Under the pieces are notes generated by a model. That model saw only the letters and a program-made list of their open reading frames with translations. It was not told where the DNA came from and searched no databases. Of a stretch of 64,000 nt of DNA, positions 18,791-27,216 are shown one piece after another. The stretch's first letter is position 1, and every line of letters begins with the position of its first letter. The position numbers and the translations under genes were made by a program. This stretch comes from Psychromonas arctica DSM 14288 (GTDB taxonomy: Bacteria; Pseudomonadota; Gammaproteobacteria; Enterobacterales; Psychromonadaceae). Location: the NCBI RefSeq assembly GCF_000482725.1, contig NZ_AXWP01000001.1:419336-483335 (forward strand), written 5' to 3'.

Positions 18791-20272
18791 ATGTCAAACT
18801 ACGACCAACTTACCGCTCATTATCAAACAATCAATCACTTCAACCACGCTCAATCTATGTTGGGTTGGGATGCCGCTGCGAACATGCCATCGGGTGGCAG
18901 TGATGCTCGCTCCCAGGCTATGGCAGAGTTATCAGTTCATATACATCGTCTATCGACACAACCGCAAGTTGAAGAATGGTTTGGCGAGGCCGAACAAGAG
19001 TCACTTAATTCAGAGCAACAATCTAGCTTACGTGAAATGAAACGGCAATGGCAGCAAGCGACGATTGTGCCAGAGGACTTGGTTCAAGCACAATCTATCG
19101 CAGGTTCTAAATGTGAGCACGCTTGGCGTTCACAGCGTCAAGAAAATGATTGGACAGGGTTTGAAAAAAACTGGAAAGATGTTGTTAAATTATCTCGTGA
19201 AGAAGCTGAAATTCGCAGCGAAGGGCTGGGACTTAGCCCTTATGATGCGATGCTAGATAAGTATGAACCGGGAACAACAACCGCGTCACTTGATAGCTTG
19301 TTTTCAGATGTTAAGAGTTGGTTACCCGACTTAATTGAAAAAGTATTGCAGAAGCAACAATCACAATCGGTCATCATGCCAACAGGCAACTTTTCGGTTG
19401 CTAACCAAAAAGCATTGGGTTTAGAAACCATGAAGTTGTTGAAATTCGATTTTGACCATGGACGATTAGATCAAAGCGTGCATCCATTTTGTGGCGGCGT
19501 ACCAACAGATGTGCGTATTACCACTCGATATGATGAAAAAGACTTTGTGCAAGCCTTAATGGGAATAGTCCATGAAACTGGTCATGCACGTTATGAACAA
19601 GGGTTACCAAAAGCATTGGCTGGATTGCCTGTTGGTGAAGCTCGTTCAATGGGTGTTCATGAATCTCAGTCACTCTTTTTTGAAATGCAGATTGGCCGTA
19701 GCAAACCGTTTATTTCTCACTTATCACGCCTTTCAGCAAACGCTTTTAACGTGCAAAAAGATCCCGTATTTGCAGAAGAAAACCTGTACAAAATATATAC
19801 GCAAGTTGAAAAAGGTTTCATTCGAGTCGATGCTGATGAAATTACTTACCCTGCACATGTGATCATGCGTTATGAAATCGAACGCGACTTAATCAACGGT
19901 GTTATCGAGCACACCGATGTGCCTGAATTGTGGGATCAAAAGATGAAAGCTTCGCTTGGTCTTTCCACTAAAGGTAATTACAAAAATGGCTGTATGCAAG
20001 ATATTCACTGGACCGACGGCGCATTTGTTTATTTTCCTTCTTATACATTAGGTGCAATGTATGCGGCACAATATAAAGCGACAATGCAAAACACAGTGGA
20101 TATAGACGGGGCGATTAAAAGTGGCGATCTCAGTCCTATCTTCCAATGGTTGAGCGACAATATTTGGTCACAAGCTTCACTGCATACCACGGATGAGTTG
20201 ATCAAACGTGCAACAGGTGAAACACTCAACGCGGACTATTTCAGAAAACACTTGGAAGCTCGTTATTTATAA
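18791..20272 (+). CDS. Carboxypeptidase M32 (thermostable carboxypeptidase Taq family)
   Basis: 493 aa, full length, cytosolic zinc metallopeptidase trimming C-terminal residues of peptides. Zinc motif HETGH at residues 261-265, followed by the family block ARYEQGLP and GLPVGEARSMGVHESQSLFFE, whose Glu is the third ligand region. DADEITYPAHVIMRYEIERDLI (about 350-371) is the substrate-binding signature. AGGAAG precedes the ATG. Single gene; a good terminator follows. Confidence 0.94.
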   Translation: MSNYDQLTAHYQTINHFNHAQSMLGWDAAANMPSGGSDARSQAMAELSVHIHRLSTQPQVEEWFGEAEQESLNSEQQSSLREMKRQWQQATIVPEDLVQAQSIAGSKCEHAWRSQRQENDWTGFEKNWKDVVKLSREEAEIRSEGLGLSPYDAMLDKYEPGTTTASLDSLFSDVKSWLPDLIEKVLQKQQSQSVIMPTGNFSVANQKALGLETMKLLKFDFDHGRLDQSVHPFCGGVPTDVRITTRYDEKDFVQALMGIVHETGHARYEQGLPKALAGLPVGEARSMGVHESQSLFFEMQIGRSKPFISHLSRLSANAFNVQKDPVFAEENLYKIYTQVEKGFIRVDADEITYPAHVIMRYEIERDLINGVIEHTDVPELWDQKMKASLGLSTKGNYKNGCMQDIHWTDGAFVYFPSYTLGAMYAAQYKATMQNTVDIDGAIKSGDLSPIFQWLSDNIWSQASLHTTDELIKRATGETLNADYFRKHLEARYL

Positions 20273-20296
20273 TGGTTGGTTAAATAACAGGGTTAA

Positions 20297-20325
20297 GGCT
20301 AGGCAGATTTCTGTCTAGTCTTTTT
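20297..20325 (+). terminator. Intrinsic terminator after M32 carboxypeptidase
   Basis: Stem GGCTAGGCAG / CTGTCTAGTC (two G-U pairs) with an ATTT loop, then five T. Confidence 0.75.
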
Positions 20326-20541
20326 GCTTTTAGTAAGTACGTGACTTAAATATTTAAGTTTTACCTACTTGTATGAACCACACGCTATGCCTTTAATTCG
20401 TGTAATAAAGGCATCATTAAAACTTATCAATCTCGCCGTTATATACTAGCGAAATAGGGCGGTACTTTGTCTTACCTCATTCATCAATAAGACGAATAAA
20501 AGTAAAGCAAGAACTGCCCCCACTGAGTTAAATGATATAAA

Positions 20542-21462
20542 TTATTTTCCTGCCATTTTCATAATATAAAGCGCAGTCATTAAATCTAAATGGGCACCAC
20601 CGCCATTTTTGAAAAGCGTTATTTCCGATTCGCTTTGGCGTCCTTGTCCGTCATTACACAGTTGATAAAAGTCTGCTAACACGTCACTTTCTTTAATTAT
20701 TCCATCCTTTATTGGCTTCGCGAGCTCGCCAATATCATGAATTGCAGTATCTCGTGAATCAACAAAGATTCGCGATTTGATTAATAGTGAGTCATCAGCT
20801 TCACGCATATCAGGACGATAGGCACCAATTAAATCCACATGTGTGCCTGCTTTGATCCATTCACCTTTAATAAACGATGACGTTGACATGGTAGAAGAAG
20901 AGACAATATCAGCATTGCTTAATGCTTCAGGCAGATCTTGAATGGCAATAGCATTTTTTTCTTGCGCTAGTTTTTGGGCTTTTGCAAAGGTACGATTCCA
21001 TACCTGAACCTTTTCCAGTTTAGGGAACAAAGCTCTATAGGCATCAATCATTGATGATGCGACTGCTCCAGCACCAATAATGGTTAACACTCGACTATTT
21101 GGTCTCGCCAATAATTTAGCGGCAAATACTGAATCGCCAGCTGTTTTCCATTTTGTGACTAAATTGCCATCAATAAATGCTAATGGTTTTCCTGTTTCAT
21201 CATCGAACAGGGTGAACACCGCTTGTACATTTGGGAGGGGCTCTGCGAGGTTGGCATTATTGGGAAAAATGGTCGCTGTTTTTACACCTATTCCCTTACC
21301 TTTGATCCATGCTGCTCGGTTTAATAGCGCATTGTCTCCTTGCTTGAATAAAATGTCATCGATATCAGCTTGGGGAGCTTGATGACCTTCATGCAAAGCA
21401 TCACAAAGCGCTGTCCATGATAAATTATCCTTAACGTCTTCCGCATTAATAAATAAAAGCAT
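20542..21462 (-). CDS. Ornithine cyclodeaminase / mu-crystallin family protein
   Basis: 306 aa, NAD(P)-dependent member of the OCD/mu-crystallin family. N-terminal substrate domain with IGVKTATIFPNN (Lys) and LAFIDGNLVTKWKTAGDSVFAAKLLAR. Rossmann motif VLTIIGAGAVASSMIDAY (about 124-141). Members act as ornithine cyclodeaminase, delta1-pyrroline-2-carboxylate reductase or related imine reductases; the sequence alone does not decide. AAGGAT ribosome site. It is divergent from the GlxA-type regulator and MFS exporter, suggesting a small amino-acid-responsive locus. Confidence 0.85.
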   Translation of the reverse strand: MLLFINAEDVKDNLSWTALCDALHEGHQAPQADIDDILFKQGDNALLNRAAWIKGKGIGVKTATIFPNNANLAEPLPNVQAVFTLFDDETGKPLAFIDGNLVTKWKTAGDSVFAAKLLARPNSRVLTIIGAGAVASSMIDAYRALFPKLEKVQVWNRTFAKAQKLAQEKNAIAIQDLPEALSNADIVSSSTMSTSSFIKGEWIKAGTHVDLIGAYRPDMREADDSLLIKSRIFVDSRDTAIHDIGELAKPIKDGIIKESDVLADFYQLCNDGQGRQSESEITLFKNGGGAHLDLMTALYIMKMAGK

Positions 21463-21801
21463 GTAATTGAAATCCTTGGTTTAAGTTAACGTTTTTCTAT
21501 CATACTCGTTTTGTGAAAATTAACCGACTGTGCGGTTCGCACAATTTTAAATTTATTTTTTAAGTTTAAAAAAATGTTTAATAGTTTTGCCCTGTCCGGC
21601 GACAAAATTGTCTGTTATCAGAATAACTTTTTAACAACAATAAACAGACAAAGAAATAGATACCGAATCGCTTAGGAACATACGTCATCATTACCCCTAC
21701 ATGATTTATAATTTTTTGGCTGAATAAGGCGGTAATATGTCCTTTCGGACAGCTGGTTGTGCGTATAATTCATATCACTAACTCAAATGGAAGTGATACC
21801 C
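21463..21801. promoter_or_regulatory. Divergent promoter region, OCD gene / GlxA regulator
   Basis: 339 bp. It carries an inverted repeat TGTCC-TTTC-GGACA (about 21738-21751) about 50 bp before the regulator gene, and a related TGTCCGG...TTGTCTG block near 21594-21615. These are candidate operators for the AraC-type regulator. No mapped promoter evidence. Confidence 0.4.
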
Positions 21802-22791
21802 ATGAAAATACAATATCCAATCAAAGTTGCTGTTATCGCTTATGATGGTGCAAATGCAGTTGATATTTTTGGTCCTTTACAAGTTTTTGCCAGTGCCAAT
21901 GAAATGTATAAACGCATGCATTCTGAAAACTTTGATATTTACGAAATAAAATTATTTAGTCTTACTCAACTGCAAATTAAACTTCATACGGGAACCAGTG
22001 TTTTAACTGATGGTGTGCTTGACGATCTTGTTCAATATCAAGCTGATACTATTATGATCTCAGGAGGAGAGGTGGCATTGTCGTTAGCTGATCAACCTGA
22101 AGTGATTTCTCAATTACTGCCCATTATGGATCAAGCAAGGCGTGTATCTTCAGTATGTAGTGGGGCGTTTATTCTTGCCGCAACAGGGCTAATGGAAAAC
22201 CGTCAAGCAACGACACACTGGGGGCGTTATGAGGAGTTTTCTACACGCTTTCCTTCAGTCACACTCAATATTGATGCTCTGTTTACTAAAGATGATAAGT
22301 ATTACTGTTCAGCTGGTGTGACTTCAGGAATAGATTTGTCGCTTTATTTAATTCAAGAAGATTACGGGCATCGGATAGCTTTGGAGACCTCTCGCGAGAT
22401 GGTTGCATTTTATCATCGTCCTGGTGGACAAAATCAGTTTTCTAGTATTAAAACCACTGTTAGCGCAAGCAGTGATGCGATAGTGCTAGCTCAGAATTGG
22501 ATTGATAAAAACCTAAATAAGGTATTGATGGTAAGTCAGCTTGCAGAATTAGCGGCAATGAGTGTGCGTAATTTCTCTCGAAAATTTACACTGGAAATAG
22601 GTTTACCTCCTTCACGCTATATTGCCAAAGCGCGCTTTAACAAAGCACGTTTATTGTTGGAAGAAAACAACACATCAATACAACGAATCGCTTACTTATG
22701 TGGCTATGAAAATAGTGAATCTTTTAGGCGTTTATTCAAACGCGAGTTAAATATCTCACCTTCAGAATACCGCAAACGTTTTCATATTTAA
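21802..22791 (+). CDS. GlxA family transcriptional regulator (DJ-1/PfpI + AraC HTH)
   Basis: 329 aa. The N-terminal DJ-1/PfpI-like amidotransferase fold (about 8-180) includes VSSVCSGAFILAATGLM, with the nucleophile-elbow Cys, and the conserved TTHWGRYEEF. The C-terminal AraC-type double HTH (about 225-325) includes MSVRNFSRKFTLEIGLPPSRYI and IAYLCGYENSESFRRLFKRE. Relatives respond to amino-acid-like metabolites. An ATG at 21787 is in frame, but GGAAG placed eight bases before 21802 favours that start. Transcribed with the MFS gene 20 bases later and divergent from the OCD gene. Confidence 0.88.
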   Translation: MKIQYPIKVAVIAYDGANAVDIFGPLQVFASANEMYKRMHSENFDIYEIKLFSLTQLQIKLHTGTSVLTDGVLDDLVQYQADTIMISGGEVALSLADQPEVISQLLPIMDQARRVSSVCSGAFILAATGLMENRQATTHWGRYEEFSTRFPSVTLNIDALFTKDDKYYCSAGVTSGIDLSLYLIQEDYGHRIALETSREMVAFYHRPGGQNQFSSIKTTVSASSDAIVLAQNWIDKNLNKVLMVSQLAELAAMSVRNFSRKFTLEIGLPPSRYIAKARFNKARLLLEENNTSIQRIAYLCGYENSESFRRLFKRELNISPSEYRKRFHI

Positions 22792-22811
22792 TTTAAAAAA
22801 GGACTGATTAG

Positions 22812-23951
22812 ATGAATGTTAGCATTATTGCCCTGTCTTTCTCCCAGAGTTGTTACTGGTTTGCTGTATTAATTGGGGTCAGTTTATCATCAATTATTGG
22901 TATTCAACTTGCGCCTTATTCTTCATTGGCGACTCTCCCATATGGTTTAGTAAGCTTAGGTGCTTTAATAGCGACTTATAAACTATCTATTTTCATGCAG
23001 CAACATGGGCGTCGTAAGGGCTTACGTCTCGGCGCAATTGCAGGCGCTATTTCTGGTTTGTTGTGTATGTTAGCTATTTTACAAGAGAGTTTTTATTTGT
23101 TTTGTTTGGCGAATTTTTTAATGGGGATTTATCAGGCATCCTCAGTTTTTTATCGACTAGCAGCAATTGATGAAACACCAATAGGTCAACATGGCCGTGT
23201 CATGGGCTTAGTGTTGTCTGGGAGCTTGCTTGCTGCTGTTTTAGGACCTAGTTTGGCGATGCAAGCAAATCAATGGATAAAACAACCTGCCTACCTAGGC
23301 GCATACTTAATGTTGACTGTGTTTACTATCATTGCCTATTTTTTACTAGGTAAACTGAACGTTCAAGTTATTGCTCAACCTATAATTAAAAGCGCAAGCT
23401 CTCGCTTTATTAAACATTCAGGCTTTTTGATAGGAGTATTTAATACAACCTTCACTCAGTTTGTGATGGTGTTGATGATGGTAGTGACACCCTTAGCAAT
23501 GCATTCAGGTCATCACTCTACAAATCAAGGGATATCTGTTATCGGTTGGCACATTATTGGCATGTTTTTACCCTCATTTTTTAGTGGAAAATTGATTGAC
23601 CGATTCGGCACAAAATCGATCACAATAACAGGCCTATGTATCTTATCTCTTAGCGCAATGATGGCCATATTAGGGATGGAGTTGATCAATTACTACGTGA
23701 GTTTATTTCTACTCGGAATGGGATGGAATTTTATGTATATGGCTGGCACTGCACAATACACAAAATCCATTGAACCAATAGAAAAAGGAAAAGCACAAGG
23801 AGTGTCTGAGGTGATTATTGCCTTATCAAGCATTATCGCGGTTATCAGTGGAGGAGTACTTATAAATTGGTTTGATTGGCAACAGATTAATCAGTGTGTT
23901 TTATTGATATTAGCCTGCATATTGTTACTTAATTTATGGTTTAAAGATTAG
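22812..23951 (+). CDS. MFS transporter
   Basis: 379 aa with about 11-12 hydrophobic helices. MFS features: basic loop QQHGRRKGLRLG after the second or third helix (motif A-like) and the cytosolic loop LIDRFGTKSITITGL in the second half. AAGGA ribosome site; 20 bases after the GlxA-type regulator, so same operon. By context it may export a product of, or substrate for, the divergent ornithine-cyclodeaminase-like enzyme; the substrate is not visible in the sequence. Confidence 0.85.
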   Translation: MNVSIIALSFSQSCYWFAVLIGVSLSSIIGIQLAPYSSLATLPYGLVSLGALIATYKLSIFMQQHGRRKGLRLGAIAGAISGLLCMLAILQESFYLFCLANFLMGIYQASSVFYRLAAIDETPIGQHGRVMGLVLSGSLLAAVLGPSLAMQANQWIKQPAYLGAYLMLTVFTIIAYFLLGKLNVQVIAQPIIKSASSRFIKHSGFLIGVFNTTFTQFVMVLMMVVTPLAMHSGHHSTNQGISVIGWHIIGMFLPSFFSGKLIDRFGTKSITITGLCILSLSAMMAILGMELINYYVSLFLLGMGWNFMYMAGTAQYTKSIEPIEKGKAQGVSEVIIALSSIIAVISGGVLINWFDWQQINQCVLLILACILLLNLWFKD

Positions 23952-24068
23952 CTTATAAGCCCTAATGGGTAGCCTATTGCATACCTTTTGCGTCTTAAAA
24001 ATGGAGACTTCATTAATTTTACTTCTGTTACCTTTTTATATGCTATAAATGTTTTTTACGTTAGTTTT

Positions 24069-24252
24069 AACAAATTAACAAATTAACAAATTAACATATT
24101 AACAAATTAACAAATTAACAAATTAACATATTAACAAATTAACAAATTAACATATTAACAAATTAACAAATTAACAAATTAACAAATTAACAAATTAACA
24201 TATTAACAAATTAACATATTAACAAATTAACATATTAACAAATTAACATATT
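24069..24252. repeat. 8-bp minisatellite, 23 tandem units
   Basis: Exactly 184 bp = 23 units of 8 bp. Two variants alternate: AACAAATT (16 copies) and AACATATT (7 copies; units 4, 8, 11, 17, 19, 21, 23). There are no insertions between units. It lies 118 bp past the MFS gene and about 75 bp before the first cassette gene, and is non-coding in all frames. Copy number should be prone to slippage. Confidence 0.95.
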
Positions 24253-24303
24253 CCATCTTTCGACCTGAAATATGGAATTTTTCGGTATAATAAGATGTTA
24301 TGT
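24229..24303 (+). other. Possible short attC-like site W
   Basis: Left arm from AACATATT (inside the minisatellite) to ATTCCAT; right arm ATGGAAT... to GTTATG. The outer parts align as imperfect reverse complements around a CTTTCGACCTGAA loop. The inner ATTCCAT/ATGGAAT stem followed by TTTT could instead be the terminator of the MFS gene. Confidence 0.35.
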
Positions 24304-24325
24304 GACTTAATCGGGGGTCTGTGGT

Positions 24326-25171
24326 TTGCTTGATATTACTAAACGTATAAAATTTATTGAATTTCTATTATTAGAAAATACAGTAGAAAGCCTAACATAC
24401 GCCGCTCTCGAAGGAAGGCTAACAATTGAGTATTTATGTTATAAGCGCTTTAAGCTGTCGTATTCATATATATCTGCTGAGGATCTTAAAAATTGGCAAC
24501 CAAAGCATGTTGTAAAGCAAATATCTGAAGAGATTAATGAAAATATCAATAAAGGCTTTACCTTATCTATATCAACTGAGTCCTTAAGTGGTAAATTACC
24601 TGCAAATAAAGAGGAATTTGAATCAGTTAACTACACACCAATAGGTAATCAATCTGCAATCAATTTAAATAAGCTACATAGTTTTTGGCATGGACTGTCA
24701 AATGTAGCACTGCACATACCTGTTCCGAATATTGATTCTGGAGATATCCGTATATACGGGGATAGGGAGATAATAAAAAAGAAAATTGAAAATCTTCTTG
24801 TTTATTTATTAACATTAAAAGAAGGTAACTTATTAATGGGTGGCTCTTTAGGGAAGGAGTTTTCTTTTAATTGTTTCGCCTGTGAAACTTTAATTAAAAA
24901 GCCTTTTAAACTTCTAACTGCTCCAATTATTGCAAACTGTATTAACCCAAAGTGCAATGAAAGTTATCTTATTGAGCCAAAAAAAAATAGTGAACATGAA
25001 ATAACACGATGCATAATTAAGTTTTTATGTTTAGGTTGTAAAAAGGATTTAGAAATACCTTCAAACGTATTTAAAGATCTTAAATTTCAACAACAATTAA
25101 ATATTTTCTGTGGAGAATGTCAAACATCTCAAACTGTTATTATGAGACCTTTAGTTAAAAATAATTTTTAG
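24326..25171 (+). CDS. Unrecognised protein with two C-terminal zinc ribbons (cassette gene)
   Basis: 281 aa, function unknown. The N-terminal half is helical (FIEFLLLENTVESLTYAALEGRLTIEYLCY), reminiscent of helical-bundle domains found in HEPN-type or abortive-infection proteins, but no catalytic motif is evident. The C-terminal third has paired cysteines C183/C186 with C205/C210, and C235/C238 with C262/C265, suggesting two zinc ribbons. No homologue recognised. The start is TTG at 24326 with GGGGGT about seven bases upstream. The stop is ten bases before attC-like site G. Confidence 0.6.
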   Translation: MLDITKRIKFIEFLLLENTVESLTYAALEGRLTIEYLCYKRFKLSYSYISAEDLKNWQPKHVVKQISEEINENINKGFTLSISTESLSGKLPANKEEFESVNYTPIGNQSAINLNKLHSFWHGLSNVALHIPVPNIDSGDIRIYGDREIIKKKIENLLVYLLTLKEGNLLMGGSLGKEFSFNCFACETLIKKPFKLLTAPIIANCINPKCNESYLIEPKKNSEHEITRCIIKFLCLGCKKDLEIPSNVFKDLKFQQQLNIFCGECQTSQTVIMRPLVKNNF

Positions 25172-25180
25172 TAACTGTCA

Positions 25181-25284
25181 CTATAAGTCACTTCAGGAGG
25201 ACAAATAACAGTTAACTTTTGCTCCAGCGTAGCTATTGTAGCCAACAATTATTTGCCTCTGAATGAGGAGTTGAGGTTGTAGAA
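25181..25284 (+). other. attC-like site G
   Basis: Left arm CTATAAGTCACTTCAGGAGG; right arm ends GAGTTGAGGTTGTAGAA. The segment TCACTTCAGGAGGACAAATA is matched on the reverse strand by TCATTCAGAGGCAAATA, differing by single extra bases like the extrahelical bases of attC hairpins. The left arm resembles site D. Confidence 0.55.
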
Positions 25285-25400
25285 TAACTCCTTTTTTTGT
25301 AAATTAAGAAAAATATCGACCTTTGACTTTTTATTTTATTATTAAATTTTTAAAATCGCTGCTTTCCTTGGCATTAAAGAAATTCTAAAGCCTCGTTAGA
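25283..25400 (+). other. Possible attC-like site Z (ends CTCGTTAG)
   Basis: Begins TAACTCC right after site G and ends AAAGCCTCGTTAG, the same ending as copy X at 13.3 kb and nearly that of Y at 27.4 kb. It also has an inner stem AAATTCTAA/TTAGAATTT. If real, there is no gene between G and Z (an empty or deleted cassette). Confidence 0.35.
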
Positions 25401-25438
25401 ATTTTTCGTGACTTCACCTTATTAATAGGTTTGATAGA

Positions 25439-26053
25439 ATGATTGGTTTTTCAAAGAAAATAGATATGAAAGCTTCTCTGCGCAGAGGATTGTATCAAGA
25501 AGTGATCTTAATGATGGCATTCATAGAACAACAAAATTACCAACTGGAAAATTACACTACAAAATTTTCGGATATGCTCATGAATGGTGGAAGGGGCGTT
25601 TCAAGTAACGAGTATTCTGACCGAGTATCAGTTTCAAATATTAGTAATGGCCAATATGACTTGGAAGCTACTTTTAAACAAGATTTGCCTAATTATGTCA
25701 GAAAGTCCCAAGTCTTAATGCTATGGGCAATGTTGGAAGACACTCTGGGTTACATTGTACGTGAGCTTAGTAGTCAAAAAAACATTAGCTTTCGGGGTAA
25801 AAAGAGGAACGAATCTATTTTCATACATTATTTAAAATGGTTGGAGAAAATAGATGATCGAAAACTTACCTCTGAACCATCAGTTCATTTTTTAAATAGT
25901 AATGTAAGAAAAGTTAGAAACTCTTTGGTTCATGGTTCAACACTTACTGTTTTGCATGAAGGTTATGAAGTAACTGATACTGGCATAATTATATCAGCTA
26001 AATATGTATGGGAGATTTGCATGTCCATTGATTGTTTGGCACGGCAGTTATAA
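25439..26053 (+). CDS. HEPN-like protein (cassette gene)
   Basis: 204 aa, all-helical by composition. The C-terminal part has VRKVRNSLVHGSTL, a match to the HEPN Rx4-6H motif (R160, H165, with Asn after the Arg as in RN-type HEPN ribonucleases). A preceding helix, LMLWAMLEDTLGYIVREL, is typical of the second HEPN helix. HEPN proteins include toxins and RNases of anti-phage systems. No antitoxin or nucleotidyltransferase partner is beside it. The stop lies three bases before attC-like site B. ATG 25439 has a weak ribosome site; ATG 25466 is an alternative. Confidence 0.6.
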   Translation: MIGFSKKIDMKASLRRGLYQEVILMMAFIEQQNYQLENYTTKFSDMLMNGGRGVSSNEYSDRVSVSNISNGQYDLEATFKQDLPNYVRKSQVLMLWAMLEDTLGYIVRELSSQKNISFRGKKRNESIFIHYLKWLEKIDDRKLTSEPSVHFLNSNVRKVRNSLVHGSTLTVLHEGYEVTDTGIIISAKYVWEICMSIDCLARQL

Positions 26054-26056
26054 TCA

Positions 26057-26158
26057 TTCTAACAAGTTAATCAACTGGATGTATTACGGTTGTCATCATT
26101 TTTTAAAGCAAAAGACGCAAAAAAAACACCAACCTATACCCAGTTATTAAGGCGATAA
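26057..26158 (+). other. attC-like site B
   Basis: Best preserved palindrome of the array. Left arm TAACAAGTTAATCAACTGG, right arm CAGTTATTAAGGCGATAAA. The reverse complement of the right half gives TTAATAACTGGGTATAGGTT, aligning with the left TTAATCAACTGGATGTATTA. The right core reads GAT where GTT is expected. It begins three bases after the HEPN-like gene's stop. Confidence 0.65.
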
Positions 26159-26179
26159 AATTTAATTGTGAGTATCGTA

Positions 26180-26621
26180 ATGAATATAGATTTACCGTTA
26201 CTTGTTCAAATATATCGTTTGTTCATTCCTGTAGTTGCAATGACTGGTATATATATAGCTTGGCATCAATACTCTGCTAATCGTTAGTTTGATCTCTATG
26301 AAAAACGATTCAATATATATAACTCTATTTCGTAGACCTTGAGCTCTCTTTAATGGTCAGAGGGGCTAAGTAAAGAGCAATTTCATTCTTATCAAACAGC
26401 ATGCAACCAAGCCCAGTTTTTACTTCCTGATGAAGTGTACTTACAAGTGCAAAAAATGAGAAAGTTAGTTGGTAAGTGATATGTGAGTTTTATAGGAAAG
26501 TGACAGACAAAAAACTGATAAACATAATGTTTAGTTAATATCCCTAAAAAGAAAAGTTGGAAGCTCTTGAGCCTAAGATTGCAAAGTTTTTTAGCGATAT
26601 CCTCAACTTTAAAAAATTCTA
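26180..26621 (+). pseudogene. Decayed cassette gene (membrane-anchored hypothetical protein)
   Basis: Reads MNIDLPLLVQIYRLFIP..., an N-terminal membrane helix ending YIAWHQYSANR, then TAG. In the same frame: FDLYEKRFNIYNSIS, stop, LSSL, stop, LSKEQFHSYQTACNQAQFLL. After a further stop and a frame shift the tail LEALEPKIAKFFSDILNF reappears and stops at 26619-26621, inside the left end of site C. That is at least four in-frame stops plus a frameshift. The parent type (N-terminal anchor plus LYEKRF... helical domain) is a known style of hypothetical cassette protein; function unknown. Confidence 0.65.
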
Positions 26622-26719
26622 ACTAGCTAATCAGCTGAACGTATAGCAGTTGTCATAGTTTTTTCAAAAAAAGCGTAAAAACAACGTCAACCTAGATGCC
26701 AGTTATCAGAACGCCATAT
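26617..26719 (+). other. attC-like site C
   Basis: Left arm TAACTAGCTAATCAGCTGA, right arm CAGTTATCAGAACGCCATA; same plan as sites A and B. The stop codon of the decayed gene before it overlaps the left core, as in genuine cassettes. The right core reads GCC instead of GTT. Confidence 0.6.
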
Positions 26720-26735
26720 CGCACAAGGAGGTTTT

Positions 26736-27059
26736 GTGAATAAATTACATATCGCAATTGCTACACATAATATTAAAGAAACTATCAAAGATTACACTAT
26801 TCGTTTAGGCGTGGAACCATGCTCATTTGTATTAAATGAATATGCCTTATGGAGAACTGAGTCACTTAATTTATCAGTCAGACAAGATTCAACCTGTAAG
26901 CCTGGAGAGTTACGTCATTTAGGTTGGGAAGATTCATCAGCAGAAGAGTTTAGCCAAGATTCTGATGTAAACGGTATCGTTTGGGAGCGTTTTACTGCTC
27001 AGCAGCAAGCAGATGAAATAAATGAAATATGGCCAGAAGCTAATTTTATTCCAGAGTGA
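26736..27059 (+). CDS. VOC (glyoxalase/bleomycin-resistance-like) protein (cassette gene)
   Basis: 107 aa, one half-size VOC unit: KLHIAIATHNIKETIKDYTIRLG opens the beta-alpha-beta pattern with His5 as possible metal ligand, and ELRHLGWEDSSAEEF follows. Length fits short cassette-borne VOC proteins of marine integrons. Start is GTG with a perfect AAGGAGG five bases upstream, only 16 bases after the end of site C. Metal-dependent isomerase, dioxygenase or drug-binding roles exist in the superfamily; none can be assigned here. Confidence 0.72.
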   Translation: MNKLHIAIATHNIKETIKDYTIRLGVEPCSFVLNEYALWRTESLNLSVRQDSTCKPGELRHLGWEDSSAEEFSQDSDVNGIVWERFTAQQQADEINEIWPEANFIPE

Positions 27060-27216
27060 GTGCGTTATAAAAAACAATAATTGGTGCAGCACAGTCGACA
27101 CCTTATCTGGGGGGTGGACAACCTCAAGCGATGGCCCTAATGGGTGACGCCATAATGAGACACATTATGCCTATTAAGATTTTTGATTCCATTGGGGTTT
27201 AACCTTGGTGCTTATT

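Noticed and set aside
24069..24252. CRISPR array
   Set aside because: Units are 8 bp with no spacers; it is a minisatellite.
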